47,039 nt of DNA from Lachnospiraceae bacterium (lineage in GTDB: Bacteria; Bacillota; Clostridia; Lachnospirales; Lachnospiraceae): assembly GCA_022792295.1 (NCBI GenBank), contig JAAWAR010000102.1:1-47039 (forward strand), read 5' to 3'. The notes below the pieces were generated by a model, which saw only the letters and a program-made list of their open reading frames with translations, made no database searches and had not been told where the DNA came from. The translations under genes were made by a program, and so were the position numbers. Below are positions 8,582-17,057 of this stretch, one piece after another (the first letter of the stretch is position 1; the number at the start of each line of letters is the position of its first letter).

Positions 8582-8608
8582 TGCAACATTTTGGGCCAAA
8601 ATGTTGCA
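8582..8608. promoter_or_regulatory. Perfect 27-bp palindrome, candidate operator of the glycan/acyl operon
   Basis: TGCAACATTTTGG (8582-8594), a central G, and CCAAAATGTTGCA (8596-8608) form a perfect inverted repeat. It is nested inside a second repeat, ACTGTGA (8558-8564) and TCACAGT (8610-8616). The right arm overlaps the -35 element TTGCAT of the predicted promoter. There is no T tract, so it is not a terminator. A dimeric repressor site is the simplest reading; the regulator is unknown and not encoded nearby. Confidence 0.7.
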
Positions 8609-8632
8609 TTCACAGTAAAAAAACGTTTATAC
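8604..8632 (+). promoter_or_regulatory. Predicted promoter of the glycan/acyl operon
   Basis: TTGCAT (8604-8609), a 17-nt spacer and TTATAC (8627-8632) lie about 32 nt upstream of the first start codon. The -35 lies within the palindrome. Confidence 0.5.
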
Positions 8633-8664
8633 AACGCAAATCTGACAACAAAGGAATATATAGT

Positions 8665-9783
8665 TTGAAAATAGTGATTGATGCCAGAGCGCTTGGAAGC
8701 TGCCCCAGCGGGATCGGATTTCATATTTACGATTTCGTGAAGGAGCTTGCAAAAAAGGCGGAGTTTGAAATTACACTCCTGACGGATGTGGCTGAGAGTA
8801 GCCAGATGCATGGGCTTAAACAGATGGGAGTCTCTGTTTGGTGCTATGGAAGCCGGGTATTTCGCAGTATAGAGATATATCGTTATTTTTTGTTTGTACG
8901 GCGATTTCTTGTACACTGGCAGCCGGACCTGTTTTGGGAGCCCAATCATCTTCTTCCTGTTTCGCTGAAGGGGTATCATGGAAAAACGGTGGTGACGATT
9001 CATGATTTGTTCCCTTTATCAAGGAAGGAGCATTTTTCGTGGTATTACCGTCTGTATTTTTTGTCGGGAATTCGTGGGTCGGCGGGCCGCGCGGATGCGT
9101 TTTTATTCAATTCAAAAGAAACGGAGAAGCAGGCCATAAAATGTTTTCCGGAAATCTGGGGAAAGGAACGTTATATTTCTTATCCGATTGTGCGTAAGCC
9201 TCCGGGCAGGCCTGTATGTGACGGCGGCTTTTTTTTGTACATCGGGAACTTGGAAATGCGTAAAGGGACGGACATTCTGCTGGATTCATACCGATTGTAT
9301 CGGAAAGGCGGGGGAAAACGCCCACTTGTCCTCGGCGGCAATATACGAGAGAAAAAAATCGGCCGGATGCTGGCCCAATACCAGGCAGAATGTTCAAAGC
9401 TGCATTATCTTGGATATGTGAAGGAAAAGAAGAAGTATGATCTTTTGGCCTCCTGTGCCTGCTTTGTATTTCCTTCCCGTGCGGAAGGGTTCGGGGTACC
9501 GCCCCTGGAGGCAATGGCATACGGAAAGCCTTTGATAACCAGCGATCTTTCGATCTTTTCAGAAACGCTTCCGGTGTCGGTGCCGGCATTTTCTCTTAAG
9601 GCGGATCCTAAAAAGCAGGCAGAGGACTTGGCAGCCCTCATGCTTGAGGAAAGCTGGAAAGCGGCGCCGCTTGTCCCTTGGCAGGCGATCGAAGAACTTT
9701 ATGGAGCGGCTTTGGCAGGTGAAAGACTGGCGCACTTTTTTAAACGCACCGCAGAGGAAAAGGACTGCCGGGAAAATGCATGA
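8665..9783 (+). CDS. Family 4 (GT-B) glycosyltransferase
   Basis: This is a retaining glycosyltransferase of about 372 residues, likely using a nucleotide-sugar donor on the cytoplasmic face. The N terminus KIVIDARALGSCPSGIGFH is the usual acceptor-domain start of GT4 enzymes. The donor-domain signature is YIGNLEMRKGTDILLDSY, LHYLGYVKEKKKYDLLASC and PSRAEGFGVPPLEAMAYGKP, with the E-x7-E pair. The start is taken as TTG 8665, 8 nt after AAAGGA; no ATG fits, and starting earlier would read through the operator palindrome. It is the first gene of the long plus-strand operon and overlaps the next gene by 8 nt. Confidence 0.88.
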   Translation: MKIVIDARALGSCPSGIGFHIYDFVKELAKKAEFEITLLTDVAESSQMHGLKQMGVSVWCYGSRVFRSIEIYRYFLFVRRFLVHWQPDLFWEPNHLLPVSLKGYHGKTVVTIHDLFPLSRKEHFSWYYRLYFLSGIRGSAGRADAFLFNSKETEKQAIKCFPEIWGKERYISYPIVRKPPGRPVCDGGFFLYIGNLEMRKGTDILLDSYRLYRKGGGKRPLVLGGNIREKKIGRMLAQYQAECSKLHYLGYVKEKKKYDLLASCACFVFPSRAEGFGVPPLEAMAYGKPLITSDLSIFSETLPVSVPAFSLKADPKKQAEDLAALMLEESWKAAPLVPWQAIEELYGAALAGERLAHFFKRTAEEKDCRENA

Positions 9784-10675
9784 TAACAGGGAGAGAACCG
9801 CGGTTATACTGGTTAACTATAATGGGATAGAGGATTCTGTTGCATGCATAAAAGGGCTATGTGAAGCGGAGGGGGCAGAGTCAACCACTATTCTGTTTGT
9901 GGACAATGCATCCGCAGCGGATGAGACGGCCGCCATCCGGGAGCGGTATCCGGGTGTGATTACGTTCCGGAATGAAAGCAATGGCGGATTTTCGGCGGGA
10001 AATAATGTAGGGATACAATATGCACTGGACAATCGTTACGGGTATGTTCTCCTTCTGAATAATGATACGGTGGCGGCACCAAACATGATCCGGCTTTTGA
10101 AAGGGTACTGTGACGAAAAAACGGTTAGTGCTCCTAAAATTTTATACTTTACACAGCCGGATACGATTTGGTATGGAGGCGGGAGGATCAACCGCAGGAC
10201 CGGAGCTGCCAAACACAGCAATATAAATCGTAAGGATACCGGTGACACAAAAGTGAAGGAAGTCACCTTTGCAACGGGCTGCTGCATGATGATAAAAGCG
10301 GACGTATTCGAAAAAATTGGACTTCTGGAAGAAGACTATTTTATGTACTACGAGGATACGGATTTTTGTACGAGGCTTGCCATGAATGGAATCAAAATCA
10401 AATATGTTCCCGAAGCCAGGCTATGGCATAAGATTGGCCGTTCGGCCGGGGGAAGCGGCTCGCCGTTTGCCACCTATTACGTGACCCGGAACAGACTGAA
10501 TTATGTAAAGAAATACGGCTCTTTCTTGGATTGCACAGCGTATCCGTTCAGCCTGGCGTCGCGGTATATCCGGATGGCAATGTGCAAAGACGAGGCCGTG
10601 AAAAGAGCCTTTCGGCAAGGGATACAGGACCATATGCATGGCCGATGTGGAAAGGCTGAATGGCTGGGCGGATAA
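9776..10675 (+). CDS. Family 2 (GT-A) glycosyltransferase
   Basis: This is an inverting glycosyltransferase of 299 residues. It has the GT2 start AVILVNYNGIEDSVACIKGL, the nucleotide-binding FVDNASAADET and NESNGGFSAGNNVGI, the metal-binding LLLNNDT (DxD equivalent), and the acceptor region EEDYFMYYEDTDFCTRL. The pattern NYNG...SNGGFSAGNN is typical of rhamnosyl-type transferases in O-antigen and cell-wall glycan clusters, but the sugar cannot be read from sequence. The ATG at 9776 overlaps the end of the GT4 gene. Confidence 0.9.
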   Translation: MHDNRERTAVILVNYNGIEDSVACIKGLCEAEGAESTTILFVDNASAADETAAIRERYPGVITFRNESNGGFSAGNNVGIQYALDNRYGYVLLLNNDTVAAPNMIRLLKGYCDEKTVSAPKILYFTQPDTIWYGGGRINRRTGAAKHSNINRKDTGDTKVKEVTFATGCCMMIKADVFEKIGLLEEDYFMYYEDTDFCTRLAMNGIKIKYVPEARLWHKIGRSAGGSGSPFATYYVTRNRLNYVKKYGSFLDCTAYPFSLASRYIRMAMCKDEAVKRAFRQGIQDHMHGRCGKAEWLGG

Positions 10676-10709
10676 AAAGAGACAGAAAGACTGGGAGGAG
10701 GTGAGCGGA

Positions 10710-12179
10710 TTGCGGGCGGCAAACAAAAAGAAAACTTTGTCTTCGGAAAAGAGAGAGCTGCTTCGGCGTATGACGTGTGTAATAGTGCCGGTCTATCTGG
10801 TGGCGATCGTACTTTTTTATATTCTGGCCGGCGATCAGCTCCACTTGCGCAGCTCAAGAGGCAATGTAAAGCTGCCGCCGGCGGATGGCTGGACCGTCGA
10901 GCTGGCGGCTGGAAATGTCGTAGAACAGTATTTTGAGGCGAGAATCGAGTGCCTGCAGCAGATTGATGTCCAATGGGGCAATTTTTATCGTCCGAATACA
11001 GGAACGGTCATGGTCGAGCTGATCCTTGTAGGGGAAGGACGCGTTGTGATGTCCCAAAGCTTTCAGGCGGCGGAGCTTACGGAGGGGGCGATCACCTCTC
11101 TAATAGCAGAAGAACCGATTGAGGGACTGGGCAACACCCCGCTTTTGGTGCGTATTTCTTCGCCGGATGGCCAGACGGGGAGCTCGGTGGCCCCGCTTTT
11201 GAGCACGCAGACGCGCCTCGAAGCCGGACGACTTTATATCAACGGGGCTGAGGCAGAGGGGACACTCTGCTTCGCGGCAACCGGCATCGACTATATTTGG
11301 ACGGGTCTTCATTACTGGACCTTTGCCGGAATCGGGCTTGTTGTTTTACTGGGAGCTCTTTGTGTGATCTGGTATCGCTGCAGGGTCGGAAAACGCAGCT
11401 ATGTGGTCGAAGCCGTGGCGGCTGTCAGAAAGTATGACTTTCTGATCCAGCAGCTGGTTGCCAGAGACTTTAAGGTGAAATATAAGCGCTCGGTTCTCGG
11501 CATGTTTTGGAGCTTCCTCAATCCCCTTCTGATGATGTCGGTCCAATATGTCGTTTTTTCCACTATCTTCAAAAACGATGTACCGAATTTTGCGGTGTAT
11601 CTGCTGATCGGAGTGGTTTCGTTCAATTTTCTTTCTGAATCCTGCGGGATGGCACTGGGGGCTATTTTGGGAAATTATAGTCTGATCACGAAGGTCTATG
11701 TGCCAAAATATATTTATCCGCTGACAAGGGTCATGTCTTCGGTAGTAAACTTAAGTATTTCCCTGATTCCGCTGTTGATCATGTCGTTTTTGACAGGAGT
11801 CCAGTTTCGAAAGGCAACGGTTCTGGCACTTTATTTTTTTGCGTGTTTGATTATTTTCTGCCTGGGACTGGGGCTTCTTCTTTCGGCGCTGATGGTATTT
11901 TTCCGGGATACCCAGTTTCTGTGGAATGTATTTACCATGATGTGGTGTTATGCAACACCGATTTTTTATCCCGAAAGAATTTTGCCGGATACTTTCAGAT
12001 TTATTCTGGTATTCAATCCGCTCTATCACTTTTTAAAAAATATCCGTATGTGCATTTTGGAAGGATTGTCTCCGGAGCCGGCTGTCTATGCGCAATGCTT
12101 GATGATCGCGCTGGGAATGGTGGCGGCCGGCGCATGGGTATTTAAGAAAACACAGGATAAATTCGTCCTGTATCTGTGA
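10710..12179 (+). CDS. ABC-2 polysaccharide export permease (Wzm type) with a large extracytoplasmic insert
   Basis: This is the membrane subunit of a polysaccharide or teichoic-acid type exporter. Its C-terminal half (about residue 230 on) is a classic ABC-2 permease: LIQQLVARDFKVKYKRSVLG amphipathic entry, SFLNPLLMMSVQYVVFS, YLLIGVVSFNFLSES, and about six membrane segments ending KFVLYL. Unusually, an extra membrane segment near the N terminus is followed by about 170 residues that should lie outside the cell. The preferred start is TTG 10710, 8 nt after GGGAGGAGG (489 residues); ATG 10638 would overlap the GT2 gene and give 513. The next gene overlaps the stop codon. Confidence 0.88.
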   Translation: MRAANKKKTLSSEKRELLRRMTCVIVPVYLVAIVLFYILAGDQLHLRSSRGNVKLPPADGWTVELAAGNVVEQYFEARIECLQQIDVQWGNFYRPNTGTVMVELILVGEGRVVMSQSFQAAELTEGAITSLIAEEPIEGLGNTPLLVRISSPDGQTGSSVAPLLSTQTRLEAGRLYINGAEAEGTLCFAATGIDYIWTGLHYWTFAGIGLVVLLGALCVIWYRCRVGKRSYVVEAVAAVRKYDFLIQQLVARDFKVKYKRSVLGMFWSFLNPLLMMSVQYVVFSTIFKNDVPNFAVYLLIGVVSFNFLSESCGMALGAILGNYSLITKVYVPKYIYPLTRVMSSVVNLSISLIPLLIMSFLTGVQFRKATVLALYFFACLIIFCLGLGLLLSALMVFFRDTQFLWNVFTMMWCYATPIFYPERILPDTFRFILVFNPLYHFLKNIRMCILEGLSPEPAVYAQCLMIALGMVAAGAWVFKKTQDKFVLYL

Positions 12180-12190
12180 GGAAGCTTCCC

Positions 12191-12922
12191 ATGGGAAAAA
12201 CAATGATAGAGGTCTCGAATGTTACGATGCAGTTTCATATGAACGCGGATAAAATTCTGTCTTTAAAGGAATTTGTTATGTGTGCCTTGCGCGGAAAGCT
12301 GAGGTTTGAAGACTTCACGGCATTGGATGCTGTATCGTTTTCCGTACAAAAGGGCGAAACACTGGGCCTGATCGGGCGGAACGGAGCCGGGAAAAGCACG
12401 GTTTTGAAGGTGATTTCCGGGATCCTGAAACCGACAAAGGGAACGGTGAGCTGCCGCGGGAATGTGGTGCCCATGCTGGAGCTGGGGTCGGGCTTTGACT
12501 TTGAGCTGACCGGGAGAGAAAATATTTTTCTGAACGGCGCCATACTGGGCTATAATGAAAAATTCCTGCGGGACAGATATGAGGAAATTGTGGCGTTTTC
12601 GGAGCTGGGAGAGTTTATTGAGGCTCCGATCCGCAACTATTCTTCGGGAATGCTGGCACGTCTGGCATTTTCTGTGGCAACGGTTGTGAATCCGGAGATT
12701 TTGATCGTAGACGAGATCCTGTCGGTCGGAGACGCAGCGTTCCAGGAGAAAAGTAAAAAAAGGATGACGGAATTGATGAGCGGCGGGACGACTGTCCTGT
12801 TCGTATCGCACAGCCTGGAACAGATACAGGAAATGTGTGACCGGGTCCTATGGCTGGAGCATGGAAAAATAAGAATGATCGGCCGGACGGCAGAGGTGTG
12901 CAGCGCATACAGCACGAGCTGA
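12191..12922 (+). CDS. ABC exporter ATPase (Wzt/TagH type, short form)
   Basis: This is the ATP-binding partner of the preceding permease. The 243-residue protein has Walker A GRNGAGKSTVLK, the signature YSSGMLARLAF, Walker B EILIVDEILSVGD and the H-loop VSHS. The sequence GSGFDFELTGRENIFLNG is characteristic of the Wzt/TagH/RfbB group. The C-terminal carbohydrate-binding domain of long Wzt proteins is missing. The ATG at 12191 follows GAGGAAG; a GTG at 12176 overlapping the permease stop is an alternative. Confidence 0.92.
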   Translation: MGKTMIEVSNVTMQFHMNADKILSLKEFVMCALRGKLRFEDFTALDAVSFSVQKGETLGLIGRNGAGKSTVLKVISGILKPTKGTVSCRGNVVPMLELGSGFDFELTGRENIFLNGAILGYNEKFLRDRYEEIVAFSELGEFIEAPIRNYSSGMLARLAFSVATVVNPEILIVDEILSVGDAAFQEKSKKRMTELMSGGTTVLFVSHSLEQIQEMCDRVLWLEHGKIRMIGRTAEVCSAYSTS

Positions 12923-13111
12923 CCGGGCAGTAGCAGGTTTATCGGCGATAGAGGGCGCAAGACCACGGTGAACCACAGTATAAGAAAGCGCCGGTCGCTT
13001 GTGAATGCTGTCGGATAAAGGGCCGCGGCCGGCATGCGTCATAAAACGGTAAAAGACGGAAAAAGACAGAAAAAGCGAGAGAAGATTACAGTGAATGAGG
13101 GCAGAAGAACG

Positions 13112-14647
13112 ATGTGGGATACAAGCCAGTACCAGGAGTTTTACGAATTAAAGGAACGCTCGATGCAGGGCGGGGGTCAGGCCAAAATAGAAAAGCAGCA
13201 TAGTAAAGGAAAGCTGACGGCGAGAGAACGCCTGGCTCTTTTGTTTGATGAAGGGACGTTTGTGGAAATAGGCGGGGCGATCGAGTCGCGCATCCCGGAT
13301 TTCGGAATGGATGAGAAAAAGGTTCCGGGGGACGGTGTTGTGACCGGCTACGGGAAAATCGCCGGAAGGCTGGCATTTGCTTCGTCCGAGGATTTTACCG
13401 TGATCGGAGGCACTCTGGGAGAGGCCCACGCGGGGAAGATCTGCGCGATCCAGGATATGGCGCTGGAAATGATGGCGCCGATCATTATGATCAACGACGG
13501 GGGCGGTGCCCGGATTGAGGAGGGAGTCTGCTCCTTAAGTGGATACTCCGGAATGTTCCTCAGAAACACAAAGGCCTCCGGAGTGATCCCGCAGATTGCG
13601 GTGATCATGGGGCCGTGCGCAGGCGGGGCCTGCTATTCCCCTGCCATATGCGACTACGTGTTTATGGTGCAGGATTCGAGCCATATGTTTATCACAGGGC
13701 CCAAGGTGGTAAAAACGGTCACGGGCGAGACGATCACGTTAAACGAGCTGGGCAGCGCGGAGGTTCACACGACAAAAAGCGGGGTGGCGCATTTTGCTTA
13801 TCCGGATGATGCAAGCTGCCTGGCGGCCGTGCGCAGGCTGCTCGGTTATCTGCCGGGCAACGCCAAGCAGGCGCCCCCGGTCGTGAACGGGACTCCGGTG
13901 GACCGTTCCTGGAAAATTGAACAGATCGTGCCGCAAAATCAGCGAAAGCCCTATGATGTCCGCCGGGTCATCCGTACGATGGTCGATGAGGACAGCTTTT
14001 TTGAGATACAGGCGAGATGGGCCCGCAACGCGGTTGTCGGTCTGGGGCGTATCGACGGAAAAGCGGTGGGTTTTGTTGCCAACCAGCCGGATTTTATGGG
14101 AGGTTCGCTGGATTATGACTGTTCCGATAAAATGGCAAGATTTATCCGAAGCTGTGACTGCTTTAACATTCCGCTTGTGGTATTGATTGATGTGCCGGCA
14201 TTCCTGCCCGGCTCCAGACAGGAGCATAACGGAATTATCCGTCATGGAGCCAAGCTTCTGTATGCCTTTTCGGAGGCGACAGTTCCCAAAATCAGCCTGA
14301 TCATGCGAAAAGCCTACGGCGGCGCCTACATTGCCATGAACAGCAAACGGATGGGGGCGGACATGGTATTCGCTTGGCCGCTTGCGGAAATTGCGGTGAT
14401 GGGAGCGGAAGGCGCTGTGGAAATCATGTGCAAGGAGGCGATCGCAGAGGCGCCGGAGCGCAGGGAGCAGATCATAGAGGATTACAAGCGGCAATTTTTG
14501 AATCCCTATCTGGCCGCGGCCAGAGGGTATATTGATGAGGTCATAGAGCCGGCAGATACGAGAAAGAGGATCGCTGCCGCGCTGGAGATGCTCGCGGGTA
14601 AGGAATGCAGGCCAATTCCGAAGAAACATGGAAATATCCCGTTATAG
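13112..14647 (+). CDS. Biotin-dependent acyl-CoA carboxyltransferase (PccB/MmdA type)
   Basis: This 511-residue protein is the carboxyltransferase of an acetyl-/propionyl-CoA carboxylase or a methylmalonyl-CoA decarboxylase. Both crotonase-like halves are present, with oxyanion segments NDGGGARIEEGV, GPCAGGACYSPA, and later KAYGGAYIAMNSK, and the family ending KKHGNIPL. The start at ATG 13112 gives the usual N terminus; GTG 13091 and ATG 13034 are alternatives. No biotin carboxylase or biotin carrier gene is nearby, so these partners must be elsewhere. Its place in the operon suggests it supplies malonyl- or methylmalonyl-CoA to the acyl genes and FabD downstream, but a housekeeping role cannot be ruled out. 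Confidence 0.9.
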   Translation: MWDTSQYQEFYELKERSMQGGGQAKIEKQHSKGKLTARERLALLFDEGTFVEIGGAIESRIPDFGMDEKKVPGDGVVTGYGKIAGRLAFASSEDFTVIGGTLGEAHAGKICAIQDMALEMMAPIIMINDGGGARIEEGVCSLSGYSGMFLRNTKASGVIPQIAVIMGPCAGGACYSPAICDYVFMVQDSSHMFITGPKVVKTVTGETITLNELGSAEVHTTKSGVAHFAYPDDASCLAAVRRLLGYLPGNAKQAPPVVNGTPVDRSWKIEQIVPQNQRKPYDVRRVIRTMVDEDSFFEIQARWARNAVVGLGRIDGKAVGFVANQPDFMGGSLDYDCSDKMARFIRSCDCFNIPLVVLIDVPAFLPGSRQEHNGIIRHGAKLLYAFSEATVPKISLIMRKAYGGAYIAMNSKRMGADMVFAWPLAEIAVMGAEGAVEIMCKEAIAEAPERREQIIEDYKRQFLNPYLAAARGYIDEVIEPADTRKRIAAALEMLAGKECRPIPKKHGNIPL

Positions 14648-14707
14648 CGAATGCAGTTTGAGAAGCAAAGGCTTTGGCGGTATGACGACGAGGAAAGGAA
14701 GGCGGTT

Positions 14708-15847
14708 ATGGAATCCCCGATTTTGGTGACAAGGCCCTACCTGCCCCCTAAAGAACAATTTGACAGATTGACGGATGAGATATGGAAAAATCGCTGGCTG
14801 ACCAACAATGGGCCTCTGCTTTGCCGCTTTGAGAAGGCACTGTCGAGCTATTTGGGCCTGCCTGAAGCCGCTTTGGTGACGAACGGGCATCTGGCTCTGG
14901 ATATTGCGGTCAAATCTTTGAATTTACAGGGAGAGGTCATCACGACGCCCTTTACGTTTGCGTCCACGACCCATGTCCTGGTTCAGAATCATTTAACCCC
15001 GGTTTTTTGTGACATTGATGAGGAGACGCTGACGCTCGATCCGGCAAAGCTGGAGGGGCTGATCAATGAGAGGACAAGCGCCATATTGGCGGTGCATGTC
15101 TATGGCCATCCCTGCCATGTGGAGGAGATCGACAGGCTGGCGAAAAAATATAAGCTTAAGGTGATCTACGACGCGGCGCACGCGTTTGGCGTGCAGCTGA
15201 AGGGAAAAAGCATCGCAGAATTTGGAGACGTCTCCGCGTTCAGCTTTCATGCAACGAAGCTGTTCCACAGTATAGAGGGCGGGCTTTTATATGCAGAGGA
15301 TCTTGGGCTCAGACGGGAATTTGAGCTGCAGAGGAATTTTGGGATCGAAAACGAGATCCTGGTCAGCAAAACGGGTGGAAACGCAAAAATGAATGAGTTT
15401 CAGGCGGCGATGGGGCTGCTTGTGCTGGATCAGATCGATGATCTGATCCGGGAGCGTGAGCGGCTCGCAGAACGGTATGTACGCAATCTTACCGGAGTGC
15501 CGGGGATCCGGTACTGCAGACCTGAAGCGGGAGAGGATTTCCGATTTAATTATGCGTACATCCCTGTCCGGATCCTGCCGGAGTTTGGAATCTCACGGGA
15601 TGTACTCTATGAGTTTCTCAAGACAAAGGGGATTTATACAAGAAGGTATTTTTATCCGCTCACCAGTGAATTTGCGTGTTATAAAGGCCGGTTTTCTTCC
15701 CATTTGACGCCGGTCGCAAAGAGAGTGGCGGAAGAAATTCTGGCACTACCTATTTACAACGGGCTTTCCGCCGAGGAGGTTGACTATATATGCAAAAACA
15801 TCAGGCAGGCGCGCAGGGACAGATCGCATTTTATAATGAATGTCTGA
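14708..15847 (+). CDS. DegT/DnrJ/EryC1/StrS-family sugar aminotransferase
   Basis: This is a PLP enzyme that puts an amino group on a nucleotide-linked keto sugar. The 379-residue product shows VTNGHLALDIAVKSL, the PLP-phosphate region TTPFTFASTTHV, IYDAAHAFGVQ (Asp155 binds the pyridine nitrogen) and the catalytic lysine in FSFHATKLFHSIEGG (Lys184). The pattern HATK...EGG is like that of VioA/FdtB-type 4- or 3-aminotransferases for dTDP-sugars. The matching 4,6-dehydratase is not in the window. The ATG at 14708 follows GAGGAAAGGAAGG; ATG 14651 has no ribosome site. The product is the likely acceptor for the acyl groups made downstream. Confidence 0.92.
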   Translation: MESPILVTRPYLPPKEQFDRLTDEIWKNRWLTNNGPLLCRFEKALSSYLGLPEAALVTNGHLALDIAVKSLNLQGEVITTPFTFASTTHVLVQNHLTPVFCDIDEETLTLDPAKLEGLINERTSAILAVHVYGHPCHVEEIDRLAKKYKLKVIYDAAHAFGVQLKGKSIAEFGDVSAFSFHATKLFHSIEGGLLYAEDLGLRREFELQRNFGIENEILVSKTGGNAKMNEFQAAMGLLVLDQIDDLIRERERLAERYVRNLTGVPGIRYCRPEAGEDFRFNYAYIPVRILPEFGISRDVLYEFLKTKGIYTRRYFYPLTSEFACYKGRFSSHLTPVAKRVAEEILALPIYNGLSAEEVDYICKNIRQARRDRSHFIMNV

Positions 15848-16995
15848 AAAAAGCAAAGGCGGTTTACCTCCGGCTGTTTCCAAAGGAGGGCGAAAAAAAG
15901 CCTAAATGGGCCATGTTCTGTGCCGACAAGGCACGGTCGATGGTCGATCGGCCGCATAAGCGGCTGCAGGATGCGTGGTTTTTGGAGATGCAGGGAAAGC
16001 TGCTTGCGAATAAAAGGGCGATGGTGTTTCTGACTCCGGAAACGGATATTGTAACCGGGGGGATCATGTCGATCTGCAATCTCGCCTCCAGATCGCAGGG
16101 GATGAAGGAGCTTCACGGCTGCGAGGTGCTGCTGGCAACATTGCCGGGGAGGCATACGATTTCGAAATATACGCGGTTTGAGAATGACTGGAGGATCTTT
16201 CGTTTTGAGCAGATCGAAGGGATTTTGGGAGAATTGGAGGAACTTTTTCTTCAGATCCCGGAGGTGTGTGTGTGTCCGTTTCTGAGCTGGCTGGAGACAC
16301 GGCCGGATCTGCTGGGGAAGGTACCGGCTCGCCGGCTTAACATACTCAACCAGAATGTGGAGCTGATGCCGGGGACCAAGGAGGTAAAGGCGCTGGCCGG
16401 GTATTTTAGCTATGTTACACAGACGTGTGCGCATACGAGATATTGTACCGAGGCGGCCAGAGAGCTTTACGGAATGCCGGTTCATTTGCTTCCGGCGGAT
16501 ATTCCCGGGAGGTTTTATCAGATTCCGTATGGTGAAAAGGAAAATTTGATTGCCTATTCGGATGACGAGAATCCGTATAAGGAGAAGACGCTGGAGGAGT
16601 TAAAGAAACGCCTGCCGGATTACCGGTTTCTTATGATTCAGAATATGACCTATGAGGAATACAGGCAGACGATCAGCCGGGCGAAGTGGACGTTGACGTT
16701 TGGGGAGGGGTGGGATGCCTATTATTTACAGCCGTATGCCAGCAATAGTATTGGATTTACAGTGTTTAACGAAGCGTTTTGTCCGGAATATATGAGAAAG
16801 ATTCCCACGGTATTTCCGGATTATGAGACTCTGCCGCAGCAGATGGCAGAGTTTATCAGAACGTTTGACCGAGAGGATTTATACAGTGCTAAAATTGGAG
16901 AAATCCGAGGCATGCTGTTTCCGCCGCCTCCGCCGGATGTGGTGCCGAGGGATGCGCTGTTGGAATTTTATAAGGGGAATTATACGTTTCCCTGA
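15790..16995 (+). CDS. Predicted glycosyltransferase-like protein, family not recognised
   Basis: This 401-residue protein is without signal peptide or membrane segment. Weak GT-B-like features are MVFLTPETDIVTGGIMSICN near residue 80, NILNQNVELMPG in the middle, and a C-terminal half with FGEGWDAYYLQPYASNSIGF, placed where GT4 enzymes bind the sugar nucleotide. A proline run (FPPPPPPDVV) lies near the end. It overlaps the aminotransferase by 58 nt; the ATG at 15790 has GAGGAGG 10 nt upstream inside that gene, which supports the overlap. The position between a sugar aminotransferase and an MBL gene fits a glycan role. The assignment is inference only. Confidence 0.55.
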   Translation: MQKHQAGAQGQIAFYNECLKKAKAVYLRLFPKEGEKKPKWAMFCADKARSMVDRPHKRLQDAWFLEMQGKLLANKRAMVFLTPETDIVTGGIMSICNLASRSQGMKELHGCEVLLATLPGRHTISKYTRFENDWRIFRFEQIEGILGELEELFLQIPEVCVCPFLSWLETRPDLLGKVPARRLNILNQNVELMPGTKEVKALAGYFSYVTQTCAHTRYCTEAARELYGMPVHLLPADIPGRFYQIPYGEKENLIAYSDDENPYKEKTLEELKKRLPDYRFLMIQNMTYEEYRQTISRAKWTLTFGEGWDAYYLQPYASNSIGFTVFNEAFCPEYMRKIPTVFPDYETLPQQMAEFIRTFDREDLYSAKIGEIRGMLFPPPPPDVVPRDALLEFYKGNYTFP

Positions 16996-17057
16996 TGGAG
17001 CGAGCCAAAGACGGGATCGGATATTCGCGCAAATTTGTGAAGTGAAAAGAGGATAGG

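Larger units (their letters stand above)
8277..8664. other. Divergent intergenic region, 388 nt
   Basis: This separates the minus-strand cyclodeaminase/cit operon from the plus-strand glycan operon. It holds a possible extended -10 for the minus strand (TGATACAAT, complement of 8504-8512), with no clear -35. For the plus strand it holds a perfect palindrome (8582-8608) and a promoter (8604-8632). I see no RNA gene and no convincing ORF; the frame open from 8581 is read-through of the palindrome. Confidence 0.6.

Noticed and set aside
13739-14629. 296-codon minus-strand ORF inside the carboxyltransferase gene
   Set aside because: It is a shadow of a clear gene; the His/Arg-rich sequence is typical of antisense frames in moderate-G+C coding DNA.
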